Shown here piece by piece: positions 9,974 to 19,421 of a DNA stretch of 64,000 bases; position 1 is the stretch's first letter, and each line of letters starts with the position of its first letter. The position numbers and the translations under genes are program-made. The stretch lies in assembly GCA_963759875.1 (NCBI GenBank), contig CAVXBB010000015.1, positions 1 through 64,000 of the forward strand, given 5' to 3'. The DNA is from JAFAGX01 sp963759875 (GTDB lineage: Bacteria; Acidobacteriota; Terriglobia; Terriglobales; Acidobacteriaceae). Under the pieces are notes generated by a model. That model saw nothing but the letters and a program-made list of their open reading frames with translations. It ran no database searches and was not told where the DNA came from.

Positions 9974-10388
9974 TTACAGTTTCAGCAATCTGTCAAAAAA
10001 GGAACGATAGCGCTGTAAGGCAAGCCGTAGGTCCTCAGTGGAGACGTTGTCGCCGCTTTCCCACTTCTTTTCCAGGCCCGATCGCTCGTTGGCGAAACCT
10101 TCCGCGAGTCGCTGCATCACCGCAGCTACCAACTTGTCTGCTTCTTCGACCGTCCGGCGTGGTTCGTCCACGAAACCAGTCTGTACCTTGCTCCACTGCG
10201 ATCGGAAATCTCCCATCTCCGATTCAGAAAACAAGGGCATGGGCTTTGAGACTGCAGCCGCTTTATCCAGAGTTTCCGGCTCTTGGCCTTTCACCAGCTT
10301 GGGTCCGTCGGGCTGCTTTTTGCGCAATGCCGTAGCTCGCCAGGTCGGCTGTCGTAAGTTCCCCTTCTTTTCTCTTCAGTTCAGCCAT
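9974..10388 (-). CDS. Hypothetical protein, paralogue of the C-terminal half of its neighbour (one frameshift)
   Basis: Unrecognised family. Read from ATG 10388, which directly follows the stop of the upstream gene (TAAATG), the protein begins MAELKRKEGELTTADLA. An A5 run (plus strand T5 at 10317-10321) then shifts the frame, and the rest reads on from KKQPDGPKLVKGQ. Removing one A restores about 137 residues. The body shares with the neighbouring 192-residue protein a W-x3-Q-x-x-FVD-x-P motif, an EADxLV segment and a C-terminal TEDLRxA-x3-YRS-x-F signature. It lacks the neighbour's membrane segment, so it is probably cytoplasmic. The adjacency implies a cotranscribed pair. Confidence 0.6.
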
Positions 10389-10967
10389 TTACGCCACCTC
10401 TTTCCTTGCCACAATCGTTGGTACCTGCACCAGTTCCTCAAATAGAGAGCGGTAGTGAATCATCGCCGTTCTCAGGTCTTCCGTAGTTGCTTGGTCTTTC
10501 CCAACCCGAAGCGCAATCTCATGCGCGGACCGGTAGTTCTCCACCACCCGGGGATGGTCGACAGAAATATCGGCGGCGCGTTGATCGAAATCGGATACCG
10601 GATAGCCGCGAGTTTTCATTAAAGAGGACACCAGGTCATCGGCTTCCGTGACTGCCCCCTTTGGGGAATCGACAAAACGAGACTGTACGGACTCCCACCG
10701 TTTCGAAAAACGCTCACGTTCCATCGGGTCAAGATCGCGAATGTTGAGCTTTTCAACCCGCTTCTCGCGATCGGCTAATTTCGCTTCTGCTTTTCGTTCC
10801 GACCCATGCTTCAGCACCGCCCGCTCGTATTCGGGCCCAAACTTTTGCCGCAGGTCTGCGGTCGTACTCCTGCGTTTTCGTATGTACAGCCAAGCCAGCA
10901 CCGCGATGATCAGAATCACCACGGCGGCGAGCACAATCAGCTTCGGATCCAGCAGATTAAGATTCAT
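10389..10967 (-). CDS. Hypothetical protein with N-terminal membrane anchor
   Basis: 192 residues. One transmembrane helix (about 10-28, LIVLAAVVILIIAVLAWLYI) is followed by a positively charged stop RKRR and a charged helical cytoplasmic region. A W-x3-Q-x-x-FVD-x-P segment, EADDLV and TEDLRTAMIHYRSLF recur in the downstream gene. I know this arrangement from acidobacterial genomes but have no function for it. The start ATG 10967 has a good AGGGAGG site. Its stop touches the start of the downstream gene, so the two are translated together. Confidence 0.7.
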   Translation of the reverse strand: MNLNLLDPKLIVLAAVVILIIAVLAWLYIRKRRSTTADLRQKFGPEYERAVLKHGSERKAEAKLADREKRVEKLNIRDLDPMERERFSKRWESVQSRFVDSPKGAVTEADDLVSSLMKTRGYPVSDFDQRAADISVDHPRVVENYRSAHEIALRVGKDQATTEDLRTAMIHYRSLFEELVQVPTIVARKEVA

Positions 10968-11094
10968 CGAAACCTCCCTGCATCAAGAATGTTCATAAAG
11001 CCAACTTTGTCCACGAAGTTCCCTCTGTCGTCAGAACCTCGTGAATTGCCAGTATCAAACTTCAGGCTTTGGAAAACTGATCAGAATTGACCGT

Positions 11095-11560
11095 CTTGTA
11101 AATCAGTGCCGTGGCATGTAGCCGAATGTGTGGGTGGAGTGCAAGGAGAACACCCGTCGTGATTGCCGTTTGCGCTCCGCGAACTGAGTACACCCCGGAA
11201 CTGCCGGCGGTAGCGATGTTGTTGAGGGTTGAAATTACGCCGGAGGAATTAGCGTTAAACTTTCCACTTCCCGCCTGGAGCGCACCAGCCGTCGTAAGTG
11301 TGTTCGCTGCATATTACCGGAGGCTGTTAGATGGCATATTTGTTGGTACCGGTAACATTCGTGCTGCAAGTCGGAGCTGCATTGACTAATAGGGTTGGTG
11401 CGTTGGTGATAGTCATGGCACTCGATGCCGTCAGCGTCGGAGTGCCAATAGCGTAGGGGCCTTTATGTTGGTGCGTAAAATGGCGACCCAGCTTGCTGCG
11501 GGAGCTGCACGAGGGTGTTACGGTATATTGGCCAGGTATCAGGCGCGGCAAAATTAGCCA
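11095..11560 (-). pseudogene. Decayed fragment of a secreted repeat protein
   Basis: No full gene fits here, but on the minus strand one frame around 11290-11150 reads like a Gly/Ser/Ala-rich beta-strand protein (ALQAGSGKFNANSSGVIS, then GSSGVYSVRGAQTAITTG). Another frame at 11327-11460 reads in the same style (GTPTLTASSAMTITNAPTLL). The composition resembles the secreted Ig/lipoprotein-like proteins common in Acidobacteriota. Stops and frame changes break it, so I treat it as a remnant. The identity is a guess from composition, not from a motif. Confidence 0.35.
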
Positions 11561-11561
11561 T

Positions 11562-13142
11562 TCAGTTAGTACGTGCCTTGTGAGCAATTTGAATTAGAGC
11601 GGGTAATACAGCACCTAGACAATTACGGTCCACCGATCGCGTGCCAAAACCGAAATACAAGGTTCGATAGATTGCATAAAGCTCGTTATATACTTCGCGG
11701 GCACGAGCCTCTGGAGTGTATTCGATGTATGAAGGGCACAACTTTTCTTGAGCTTCTTCAATGCTACCGAAACCTCTGGCTGCGAGAAGAGCAAAGATGG
11801 CGGAACCTAGGCCAGTTATCTTGTTGCTGGGAACTAGAACCGGCCTATCTAAAACATTCGCATAGATCTGATTTAGCACGGGATTATTTTGCGGGATGCC
11901 GCCACCATTAATGACGCGATGGGTAGAAGCACCGTGCTCGGTCATCCGATCCAAGATGATGCGAGTGTGGAAAGCTGTGCCCTCCATTGCAGCAAAGAGT
12001 TCGTCCTGAGCGGAGTGCTGCAGGTTCCAGCCGAGCGTGATACCGCCAAGATTAGGGTTGACGAGTACGGTCCGATCGCCATTGTCCCAAGTCATGCGCA
12101 GCAGGCCGGTTTGGCCAGGACGATACTTTTCAAGCCCTTTACTAAGATCTGCTACTGTGGTGTTCGCACGACGGGCGATAGCTCCGAAAATATCACCGGT
12201 AGCCGACAAGCCGGCCTCGATCCCTGTGAACTGCGGGTGTACGCTTCCCTTAACCACACCGCACACTCCCGGGATCAGCGCAGTTTCGCGCACGTAAGTG
12301 ATGATGCACGTAGACGTCCCGATGACATTTACAACATCGCCGGCTTTAGCACCCGCCCCAATTGCGTCCCAGTGAGCATCGAGCGCACCAACGGGAATAG
12401 GGATACCGGGACGCAAACCTAGGTTTGTCGCCCAATGGGTTGAAAGGCTACCCGCAATCTGGTCAGAGGCTGCATAGATACCATCCAGCTTGGCGCGAAT
12501 TCCAGACAGGAGAGGGTCGACCTTGACCAAGAAATCCTCAGGCGGGAGGCCGCCCAGATCAGCATTCCACATCCATTTGTGCCCCATCGCGCAGACGCTT
12601 CGCTTTACCGACAGTGGATCGGTTATCCCGCATAGGGTCGCCGCAACCATATCGCAGTGTTCAAACGCACTGGCTAATTGGTTTCGTTTATCGGGATTGT
12701 GTCTCAACCAATGGAGCAACTTGGAAAAGCCCCACTCTGATGAGTAGACGCCTCCGCACCACTCGATCGCTGGTAGCCGTTCCTGTCGTGCCACTTCGGT
12801 GATCTCGGCCGCTTCGTTCTTGGCCCTGTGGTCGCACCAGAGGTAGTATTCGTCGAGGGGCGCCATGTTTTGCGCAACTGGGATAACAGTTGAGCCGGTT
12901 GTGTCCAGAGCGATGGAATCCACGTTTTCTCCCGTGATCTTCGCTTCCAGAACAGCCCGCCTCATTGCATCAACCAAGGCTCGCATGTGGTCATCGTGCG
13001 CTTGGGTAGCATAATCGGGATCATCCTTGGTCCGGTGGAGAGGATACTCCGCAACGGCAGCACCGAGCAGTCCACGGCCGCTGTCGACAATTGAAACCCG
13101 AACGCTTAGAGTGCCGAAATCTACGCCAGCAACGATAGCCAT
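11562..13142 (-). CDS. araB: Ribulokinase (FGGY carbohydrate kinase)
   Basis: AraB phosphorylates L-ribulose (and other 2-ketopentoses) to the 5-phosphate in arabinose catabolism, in the cytoplasm. The 526-residue product starts with the phosphate-1 motif GVDFGTLSVRVSIVD. It has the ribulokinase-specific YYLWCDHRAKNEAAEI region and the GALDAHWDAIGAG and VNVIGTSTCIITY blocks of the FGGY C-terminal half, and closes with NGGGIPQNNPVLNQIYANV. The start is ATG 13142, matching family N-termini; the open frame continues to 13229 without family support. It lies directly downstream of the LacI regulator on the same strand (61 bases), so the two probably form a transcript. No araD epimerase is seen in the window. 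Confidence 0.92.
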   Translation of the reverse strand: MAIVAGVDFGTLSVRVSIVDSGRGLLGAAVAEYPLHRTKDDPDYATQAHDDHMRALVDAMRRAVLEAKITGENVDSIALDTTGSTVIPVAQNMAPLDEYYLWCDHRAKNEAAEITEVARQERLPAIEWCGGVYSSEWGFSKLLHWLRHNPDKRNQLASAFEHCDMVAATLCGITDPLSVKRSVCAMGHKWMWNADLGGLPPEDFLVKVDPLLSGIRAKLDGIYAASDQIAGSLSTHWATNLGLRPGIPIPVGALDAHWDAIGAGAKAGDVVNVIGTSTCIITYVRETALIPGVCGVVKGSVHPQFTGIEAGLSATGDIFGAIARRANTTVADLSKGLEKYRPGQTGLLRMTWDNGDRTVLVNPNLGGITLGWNLQHSAQDELFAAMEGTAFHTRIILDRMTEHGASTHRVINGGGIPQNNPVLNQIYANVLDRPVLVPSNKITGLGSAIFALLAARGFGSIEEAQEKLCPSYIEYTPEARAREVYNELYAIYRTLYFGFGTRSVDRNCLGAVLPALIQIAHKARTN

Positions 13143-13203
13143 CTGCACTTTATCCACGGCCGACCGAGCGCACCACATGAAAGCTGGAATAATGGGATTG
13201 GCA

Positions 13204-14274
13204 TCAGGTCCGCGTGCTAGATTCCACAATTTTGAACTGCTTTATCTTTTCACTTCCGCAGAAAGGCGGAGCCGTTGAGTCTCTGATTCTTAGTTCAGCT
13301 TTTAGCCGCAGTACTGTTTCACCGCCAGCCTGATCTCCGTCAGACGTCTGCAGTCTGCGTAGCAAAACTTGCATGGCTTGCTTGCCCATCTCGTAAGTAG
13401 GTTGAGCTATGGTTGTCAACCGCGGGTTAAAGTAGGCCGACCACTCGAAATCATCAAAGCCTAAGACGCTGACCGCGTCTGGACAGTCCACATGCATTTC
13501 TCGCAGAGCTCGCATCAAACCCAGCGTCATTTTGTTATTACAGGAAAAAATTGCAGTAGGTGGAGAAGGAAGGCGCAGTAAATCTAAACCACATTGATAT
13601 CCGGAGTCGAATTGGAAGTCTCCGTGTTGCAGGTACTCGTCCGGAAGAGCAAGCCGTTCCTCCTGTAAGGCTTTCCGGAAACCTTCCAAACGATCTAAGC
13701 CAGTGGAAAGGACCAAATGTCCAGTAATGATTGCAATTCGGCGGTGGCCCAGCGTAATAAGGTGTCGCGTCCCCTCGTGTGCAGCAGCGAAATTATCCGT
13801 CATTACCGCCGGCCCCGAAAATCCAAGTGGGACACGATCGATCACAACGACCGGAAAGCGTTCGTGCACCCGCGAGTGGTGGGCAGAGGGCGAACTGGTG
13901 GGGGCCAACAATACACCGTCGACCCGGCGGGAAAACAGCATGGCCAAGCTACGGCGTTCAAGTTCGGCATCTTCGTTAGAGTCACATAAAATAACGGAGT
14001 ACCCGGCACTTTGCGCCTCCTGCTCTACCCCTCGGATCACATCAGTAAAGAAAGGATTCGTAACGTCCGGGATTACAATGCCAACGGTAAGCGTCCGGCG
14101 AACGCGCAAACTGCGAGCGACGTGATCAGGATGGTAATCGAGGGCATCCATCGCCTTTTTTACCCGTTCTACCAATTTGGGTTTAATCGTGGGCTTGTTG
14201 TTTAGCACTCCGGACACAGTCGCTACTGAAACGCCAGCGAGTCGCGCTATGTCGCGAATTGTGTACAAGTCCAT
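13204..14274 (-). CDS. LacI family transcriptional regulator
   Basis: 356 residues with the LacI layout: N-terminal helix-turn-helix (TIRDIARLAGVSVATVSGVL), hinge helix segment (HPDHVARSLR), then the periplasmic-binding-protein-like effector domain (VGIVIPDVTNPFF, DGVLLAPTSS, VVVIDR, SVLGFDDFEWS). Members are usually repressors released by a sugar or sugar phosphate. Its place next to ribulokinase, and the ATCGAT-centred palindromes upstream at 14344-14353, 14453-14462 and 15238-15247, suggest it controls this carbohydrate locus and itself. Start ATG 14274 follows an AAGGAG site. Confidence 0.92.
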   Translation of the reverse strand: MDLYTIRDIARLAGVSVATVSGVLNNKPTIKPKLVERVKKAMDALDYHPDHVARSLRVRRTLTVGIVIPDVTNPFFTDVIRGVEQEAQSAGYSVILCDSNEDAELERRSLAMLFSRRVDGVLLAPTSSPSAHHSRVHERFPVVVIDRVPLGFSGPAVMTDNFAAAHEGTRHLITLGHRRIAIITGHLVLSTGLDRLEGFRKALQEERLALPDEYLQHGDFQFDSGYQCGLDLLRLPSPPTAIFSCNNKMTLGLMRALREMHVDCPDAVSVLGFDDFEWSAYFNPRLTTIAQPTYEMGKQAMQVLLRRLQTSDGDQAGGETVLRLKAELRIRDSTAPPFCGSEKIKQFKIVESSTRT

Positions 14275-14343
14275 TCTCCTTCGTTTTCGGTAGGCCTGGC
14301 GAAAAATGACCCCACCACAGGATAGCAGACAAGGCCAAAAATT

Positions 14344-14353
14344 GGATCGATTC
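14344..14353. promoter_or_regulatory. Possible LacI-family operator, site 1 (imperfect)
   Basis: GGATCGATTC, an imperfect palindrome centred on CG with core ATCGAT, lies about 70 bases upstream of the lacI-type start codon. LacI-family operators are typically palindromes with a central CG. It would allow autoregulation. Confidence 0.35.
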
Positions 14354-14452
14354 TAGATTTGTGTTCTGAATGGAGATCGTAGCCGAGGTCTGGCAGCTAA
14401 CCCTTAGGAGACTGGCCAATCGTTATTTAATTCTGATGCTGTCCACCGTAAT

Positions 14453-14462
14453 TAATCGATTA
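14453..14462. promoter_or_regulatory. Possible LacI-family operator, site 2
   Basis: TAATCGATTA is a perfect 10-base palindrome with central CG, within AT-rich flanks between the lacI gene and the GH127 remnant. The identical 10-mer recurs at 15238-15247, flanking the remnant on the other side. This matches the usual form of LacI-family operators, and the regulator gene is adjacent. Confidence 0.5.
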
Positions 14463-14554
14463 TACTTTCGCGACAAGGCCACACATCTCATGATCGAAAT
14501 GGGCAACGCGATCGAGAGTGATGGGTTTTTCTTTTTATTCACGCTAGCCCAACG

Positions 14555-15222
14555 CGCCTCACTACACCTACGACAAACCCGTTTGGCCTGGTTGATTTGT
14601 ACGAGTACTGGGGGCGCGACGACGCTTTGGCCCTGCTCGAAAAAATCACGGACTGGGCAATCCAAAACCTTGACAGAATACGCAAGCCAAAAATGTCCAC
14701 AGAGTGGTACACGCTGAGCGAGAACCTCTATCGAGCGTATATTCTGACCCGCGACGCCTATAGCCATGTGAACACCTTGAGCAGTGCCGCTATATGCAGT
14801 GGCGGGAAAAGAGGAGTACCTGAAACGTCGTAAATGCTTACGATTGGCTCGATAAAATGCAGCTCTATGTCACTGGCGGATATGGCCTGAAGAGGACTTG
14901 GTTCCTCCGCCGAGTGATCGTTTAGAAAGTTCCGCTGCGGCTCAGGACTGTGCCAATTGATCAGCAAAACTCAGAGCGTGTTGCGGTCGTTTATGGCCCA
15001 ATTGTCCTCGTCCAGAAAGTTGATTCGACTTTGCCGCGAAACCTGAACGCAACGCTCAAGCAATTTGACGGGCACGAGAATGGGCTGTTTTTTCTCGCCG
15101 GAAAAGACTCAGCCGCACAGTTTGTACCCTTCTACTCCGTTGGAGCGGGTACACCCTACAAAATGTATTTTGATCTCCCGGGGGTGATGTCCAACGTGAT
15201 TGGCACGAATCACCCGATCTGA
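14555..15222 (+). pseudogene. GH127 beta-L-arabinofuranosidase (DUF1680) remnant
   Basis: Pieces of a GH127 protein appear in order but in different frames. They are HYTYDKP (14560), GLVDLYEYWGRDDALALLEK and STEWYTLSENLYRAY (14590-14750), HVNTLSSAA then GKEEYLK, AYDWLDKMQLYVTGGYG (14835-14890), and PEEDLVPPPSDRLESS. After a large gap comes the C-terminal ERVAVVYGPIVLVQ block (14950-15222). GH127 enzymes release beta-L-arabinofuranose from plant glycans. Most of the central domain (several hundred residues) is absent and at least five frame changes are present, so the gene is really degraded, not just misread. It sits between two copies of the candidate operator and beside araB and lacI, consistent with an original role in arabinose use. 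Confidence 0.75.
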
Positions 15223-15237
15223 ATGCCCCAGTGAATG

Positions 15238-15247
15238 TAATCGATTA
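15238..15247. promoter_or_regulatory. Possible LacI-family operator, site 3, upstream of the TonB receptor
   Basis: A second exact TAATCGATTA (within TGTAATCGATTA), about 380 bases before the TonB-dependent receptor start. If bound by the LacI protein encoded at 13204-14274, it would place the receptor, and perhaps the following sugar genes, under the same control. Confidence 0.5.
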
Positions 15248-15626
15248 GCCGTAAAAGGAAGTGTAGCCTCGAAACGGGGCGAAAAGCTGCCGTTCCTGCC
15301 ACGGAACCTTAGATTTCATTGTTCGTAAGGGGATGAATACTAATGCATATGTTCGAAGTGAGCACTGTGGCAGTGCATATCTAGGCGATGGAATGCGGCT
15401 TTAACCACACAAAACAGAAACGATTCTATTTTTTGCTTGACAATTCTCCTTACTGCGGTGTATTCGTGCCTGCTAAGAAAAGGGCGCGGATGCAAATTCA
15501 ACCTTCTCGGGTTGGTGTCCACGGGACTAGGCCTGAGCAGTAGGCGGCTTCAGAGGCTAAATGGCAAGGATGCTGTAGCAGGACAGGTAACGAGAATAGC
15601 TGACTTCCAAAACTAGGAGCTACGGT
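15248..15626. other. Leader region of the TonB receptor gene
   Basis: About 380 bases between the candidate operator and the receptor start. No RNA gene or clear coding frame is visible. The only definite signal is TAGGAGC seven bases before ATG 15627. The space is long enough for a promoter and an untranslated leader. Confidence 0.35.
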
Positions 15627-18600
15627 ATGGCACACGCACGGATTCTAGCCGTCAATACAGTCCGAGCTGCGGTTATCGGGTTGTCGGTTGCATGCTTCTC
15701 AATTTGCGTTTGGTCACAGTCTTCCACGACCTCGTTGACCGGAACGGTGCAGGATTCGTCTGGCGCGGTGGTGCCGAACGCCTCAGTGCTTATCCAAAAT
15801 CAAAGCAATGGCGCCAGTACAACGACGCAAACCGACGCAAAGGGACTTTATGGTTTTTCGCAGCTCACACCCGGCACATACAAGATCACAGCACGAGCTG
15901 CTGGTCTGGGGGAACAATCAAAAGTTGCAGAGCTGCTAGTGAATCAGCCTGCCACGCTCATCTTCACTCTGTCTGTTAAGGCGGTAGCTGAAACTGTTGA
16001 CGTTTCCGCGGTTACGGAAACTCTGAATACGACTGACGCTACGATCGGCAACGCAGTAAACAACAAGACAATTCAAGCTCTCCCGATGGAAGGTCGCAAT
16101 GTTCCGGATCTTTTGAGTCTTCAGCCTGGCGTGTTGTATTTGGGCCGGCAAATTGACCAGACGGTTGATAGTCGGAGCGGCGCGGTCGCCGGCGCGCGGT
16201 CAGATCAATCCAACATAACCCTGGACGGCATTGACGACAACGATCAGGAAAACGGCTTTGCCTTCACATCAGTACTTCGTTCTACGCTCGATTCCGTTGA
16301 GGAGTTTCGAGTGACCACCACCAATTCGAACTCGGATTCGGGCAGAGGCTCCGGCGCGCAGATTGCAATTATTACCAAGAGCGGTACAAATCAATTCCAC
16401 GGCGGTCTCTATGAGTACAACCGCACGACGGCTACTGCTGCGAACGACTGGTTTAATAAGCAAGCTGAACTCTCCTCCGGATTGCCAAATCGTCCCGGCC
16501 CTCTAGTTCGGAATACTTTCGGCGCAGCATTGGGCGGACCGATCAAAAAAAATCGGCTGTTCTTCTTCGTCAATTTCGAGGAGCAGCGCACTGCGGAAAA
16601 TCAGCAGAAAACACTCACCGTGCCGACGGCTTCCCTTCGCGCGGGTGACGTAAAGTATTTGAACTCGGCGGGGGCCGTTGTCACTCTCACCCCCGCGGAA
16701 ATCGCCTCGATGGGTCCGAGCTGCTCTGGGTGTGCAATAGGCCCGGGCGTCGATCCATACTCGATCAAACTTTTTAATCAGTATCCGCAGGCCAATGGTT
16801 TGGTACTTGGAGATGGCGGCCTGAACACAGCGTCTTTTACGTGGTCCGCTCCCAATCCAATCGTGCTCAAGACGTATATTGGCAAGATCGACTATTCCGC
16901 AGGCAAGCATCACCTTTTCGTCCGCGGGAATCTCCAGGGCGATTCGAACCAGGGGCCGCCGGAATTTCCCGGCCAACCCCCGAGCTATAACCTTACGAAC
17001 AATAGCAAGGGGATCGCAGCGAATGACACCTGGATGATCAGAAGCAACCTCATTAACTCGGCGCGCTATGGCTACATACGGCAGGGGATTGGGAATCGCG
17101 GAGCCGGCAATGGCCCATACGTCGACTTTGGCGGATTGAGTTCGATAAATGCGGAGAACCGCACCACGCTCAACTCAGTACCCGTCCACAATTTCAGCGA
17201 CGATCTTACTTGGGTTAAACACGAGCACACCCTGCAATTCGGCGCAAATTATAGGTTAATTCACAACCTCACTGCGACGGACAATATATCCTGGAACTCC
17301 GCGACGGGTTCCTACGGTTTTTTCCCTCTTTCCGGCATTGCGAATACCGGGCAGCCCTACGATCCCGGCGCGTTCGGTTTTCCGGCTGTGGGTTCGTCGT
17401 TCACAAACTCGTTTAACAATGCAATAATCGCTGCCACTGGCTTGCTAAGCGGCATCTACTCGTCAAGCAACTACTCCGTGGCGCAGAACGGGCTCGAAGG
17501 AAACCTCCTGAGCCAGGGAACAATCATCAATCGAGACTTCAAGACGAATGAAGCTGAGTATTATCTGCAGGACCAATGGAGAGCGCGGCCCAACCTGACC
17601 ATTACGTTTGGACTGCATCATACGCTGCTGCAGACCCCCTACGAAGTGCATGGCCAGCAAGTGCAGTCGGTCACCGACCTGCAAAACTGGTTTGAAACCC
17701 GGACCCAATTTGCTGCGTTAGGCGTACCTGTCCAGCCGAATATATCGTTTGCGCCGTCCGGCCAAGGTCGCGGATTGAAGGGCTATTGGCAAATGCAGCC
17801 TTCCAACGTCGCACCCCGGTTGGCTGTCGCGTATTCGCCTTCCGCAGATCATGGACTCCTTCACACTCTCTTCGGAAGTGGGAACCGGAGTTCAATTCGA
17901 GCTGGATTCGGAATGTACTATGACCACTTCGGGCAAGGAATCGTAAACTCGTTCTCGCAAAATGGGTCATTCAGCCTTTCCGTAACTACTACGAGCGCAC
18001 CCTTGCAGGAAGGCGTCAGCTTTGCTGATGCTCCCCGGTTTACCGGAATCCACAATGTTCCGCCGCCAGTCGGACCGTCGCCGGCACCCCCCGTGGTCAG
18101 GTACCCGACCGTCCCGCTGACAGGTGTGCACGATCAAAACGCGATTGGAGTCGACAACCACCTCTCAACCCCGTATTCCTATGCCTTCAATACGTCGATT
18201 GAGAGGCAATTGCAAGGAGGCTTCACTCTCGAGGTCGCCTATGTCGGCCGTCTCGGGAAGCACCTGATGCAGACGTACGACTGGGGGGAGCCGCTCAATC
18301 TGTTCGATCCCGCCTCCGGCATGGATTACTACACCGCCGCAACCGAACTCTCCAAGCACGTATATGCCGGCGACACCAAAGTTGCGAAGATACCCTACTT
18401 TGAAGATGAATGGCCTCTCGCCGCCACAGGTGGTTTGAGCGCGACCCAGAATATCTACAACATGTGGAAGACGCTTCCTGGAAATGAAACGTTCGACGTT
18501 TGGAACCTGGATATAATCTGCACCCAAGGGCCGCCGGCATTTCCCGCCGTAGCCCCATGCAGCGGTAACCCTCCACAACCGGAACGCTTTTTTGCGCCCC

Positions 18601-19421
18601 AATATGGATCGCTGGTCGTTTGGGATTCCAACGGGTACAGCAGTTACAACGCGGGCCAGATCCAGTTGCGCCGCCCAATGACAAAGGGACTCCAGGTTGA
18701 CTTCAGCTACACTTTCAGCAAATCGCTCGATCTTGGATCGGATGCTGAGCGTATGTGTGAGTACTGCAAGGGTGGAGTTGCCGGCCCGATTATCAGCACT
18801 TGGTACCCACATTACAACTACGCAGTATCTGACTTTGACACGAAGCACATGGTGAATGCGGATTGGGTGTATTCTCTGCCCTTTGGCCGGGGCCGGCTGC
18901 TTCTTTCGAATGGCGGAAAGATCAGCGAAGCTATCCTAGGTGGATGGCAGCTGACTGGCCTATCCCGCTGGACGAGTGGACTGCCATTTGGGATCTTTAA
19001 TAGTTCGAACTGGTCAACAAACTGGACCCAGGTAAGCTGGATGGTGCAAACGGCTCCTGTGCAAACCGGCAAGCATATTGGCAGCGCCGGCGTTCCAGAG
19101 GCTTTCACAAATCCGACCGCGCTGGAAAACGGCTTCATAACGGCTTCTCCCGTCCGCAATGCCTATCCCGGAGAAGCCGGACAGCGGAACAGATTTCGCG
19201 GAGATGGTTACTTCGGCATTGACTCGGGACTCTCGAAGAGTTGGGCGATTCATGAAGGACATACTCTCAAATTCGCGTGGGAGGTTTTCAACGTAACCAA
19301 TTCCGCGCGCTTCGATGTCTACTCAATGAACAGAGATGTGACGTCCGGCGGATTCGGGAACTACGGCGCGACCCTTACAGCTCCCCGCGTCCAGCAGTTC
19401 TCGCTTCGCTACGCCTTCTAG
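15627..19421 (+). CDS. TonB-dependent receptor, Oar-like, with carboxypeptidase-regulatory-like domain
   Basis: A 1264-residue outer-membrane protein. A signal peptide (about 1-31, ending VWSQS) is followed by a carboxypeptidase-regulatory-like Ig domain (TSLTGTVQDSSGAVVPNASV, about 36-115). Next comes a plug domain (ALPMEGRNVPDLLSLQPGV, SNITLDGIDDNDQENG) and a long beta-barrel ending in QFSLRYAF with the terminal aromatic residue required for outer-membrane assembly. Oar-like receptors are a hallmark of Acidobacteriota and are thought to import large or complex substrates with TonB energy. It is intact, unlike its relative at 54318-57646. It precedes the sugar cluster on the same strand and probably provides its outer-membrane entry. 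Confidence 0.93.
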   Translation: MAHARILAVNTVRAAVIGLSVACFSICVWSQSSTTSLTGTVQDSSGAVVPNASVLIQNQSNGASTTTQTDAKGLYGFSQLTPGTYKITARAAGLGEQSKVAELLVNQPATLIFTLSVKAVAETVDVSAVTETLNTTDATIGNAVNNKTIQALPMEGRNVPDLLSLQPGVLYLGRQIDQTVDSRSGAVAGARSDQSNITLDGIDDNDQENGFAFTSVLRSTLDSVEEFRVTTTNSNSDSGRGSGAQIAIITKSGTNQFHGGLYEYNRTTATAANDWFNKQAELSSGLPNRPGPLVRNTFGAALGGPIKKNRLFFFVNFEEQRTAENQQKTLTVPTASLRAGDVKYLNSAGAVVTLTPAEIASMGPSCSGCAIGPGVDPYSIKLFNQYPQANGLVLGDGGLNTASFTWSAPNPIVLKTYIGKIDYSAGKHHLFVRGNLQGDSNQGPPEFPGQPPSYNLTNNSKGIAANDTWMIRSNLINSARYGYIRQGIGNRGAGNGPYVDFGGLSSINAENRTTLNSVPVHNFSDDLTWVKHEHTLQFGANYRLIHNLTATDNISWNSATGSYGFFPLSGIANTGQPYDPGAFGFPAVGSSFTNSFNNAIIAATGLLSGIYSSSNYSVAQNGLEGNLLSQGTIINRDFKTNEAEYYLQDQWRARPNLTITFGLHHTLLQTPYEVHGQQVQSVTDLQNWFETRTQFAALGVPVQPNISFAPSGQGRGLKGYWQMQPSNVAPRLAVAYSPSADHGLLHTLFGSGNRSSIRAGFGMYYDHFGQGIVNSFSQNGSFSLSVTTTSAPLQEGVSFADAPRFTGIHNVPPPVGPSPAPPVVRYPTVPLTGVHDQNAIGVDNHLSTPYSYAFNTSIERQLQGGFTLEVAYVGRLGKHLMQTYDWGEPLNLFDPASGMDYYTAATELSKHVYAGDTKVAKIPYFEDEWPLAATGGLSATQNIYNMWKTLPGNETFDVWNLDIICTQGPPAFPAVAPCSGNPPQPERFFAPQYGSLVVWDSNGYSSYNAGQIQLRRPMTKGLQVDFSYTFSKSLDLGSDAERMCEYCKGGVAGPIISTWYPHYNYAVSDFDTKHMVNADWVYSLPFGRGRLLLSNGGKISEAILGGWQLTGLSRWTSGLPFGIFNSSNWSTNWTQVSWMVQTAPVQTGKHIGSAGVPEAFTNPTALENGFITASPVRNAYPGEAGQRNRFRGDGYFGIDSGLSKSWAIHEGHTLKFAWEVFNVTNSARFDVYSMNRDVTSGGFGNYGATLTAPRVQQFSLRYAF

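Noticed and set aside
18165..18848. Minus-strand open frame (227 codons) inside the TonB receptor gene
   Set aside because: It lies fully within an intact 1264-residue receptor frame and shows no motif.
15627..19421. Surface adhesin or carboxypeptidase
   Set aside because: The regulatory-like domain alone could suggest that, but a plug domain, long barrel and terminal Phe show a TonB-dependent receptor.
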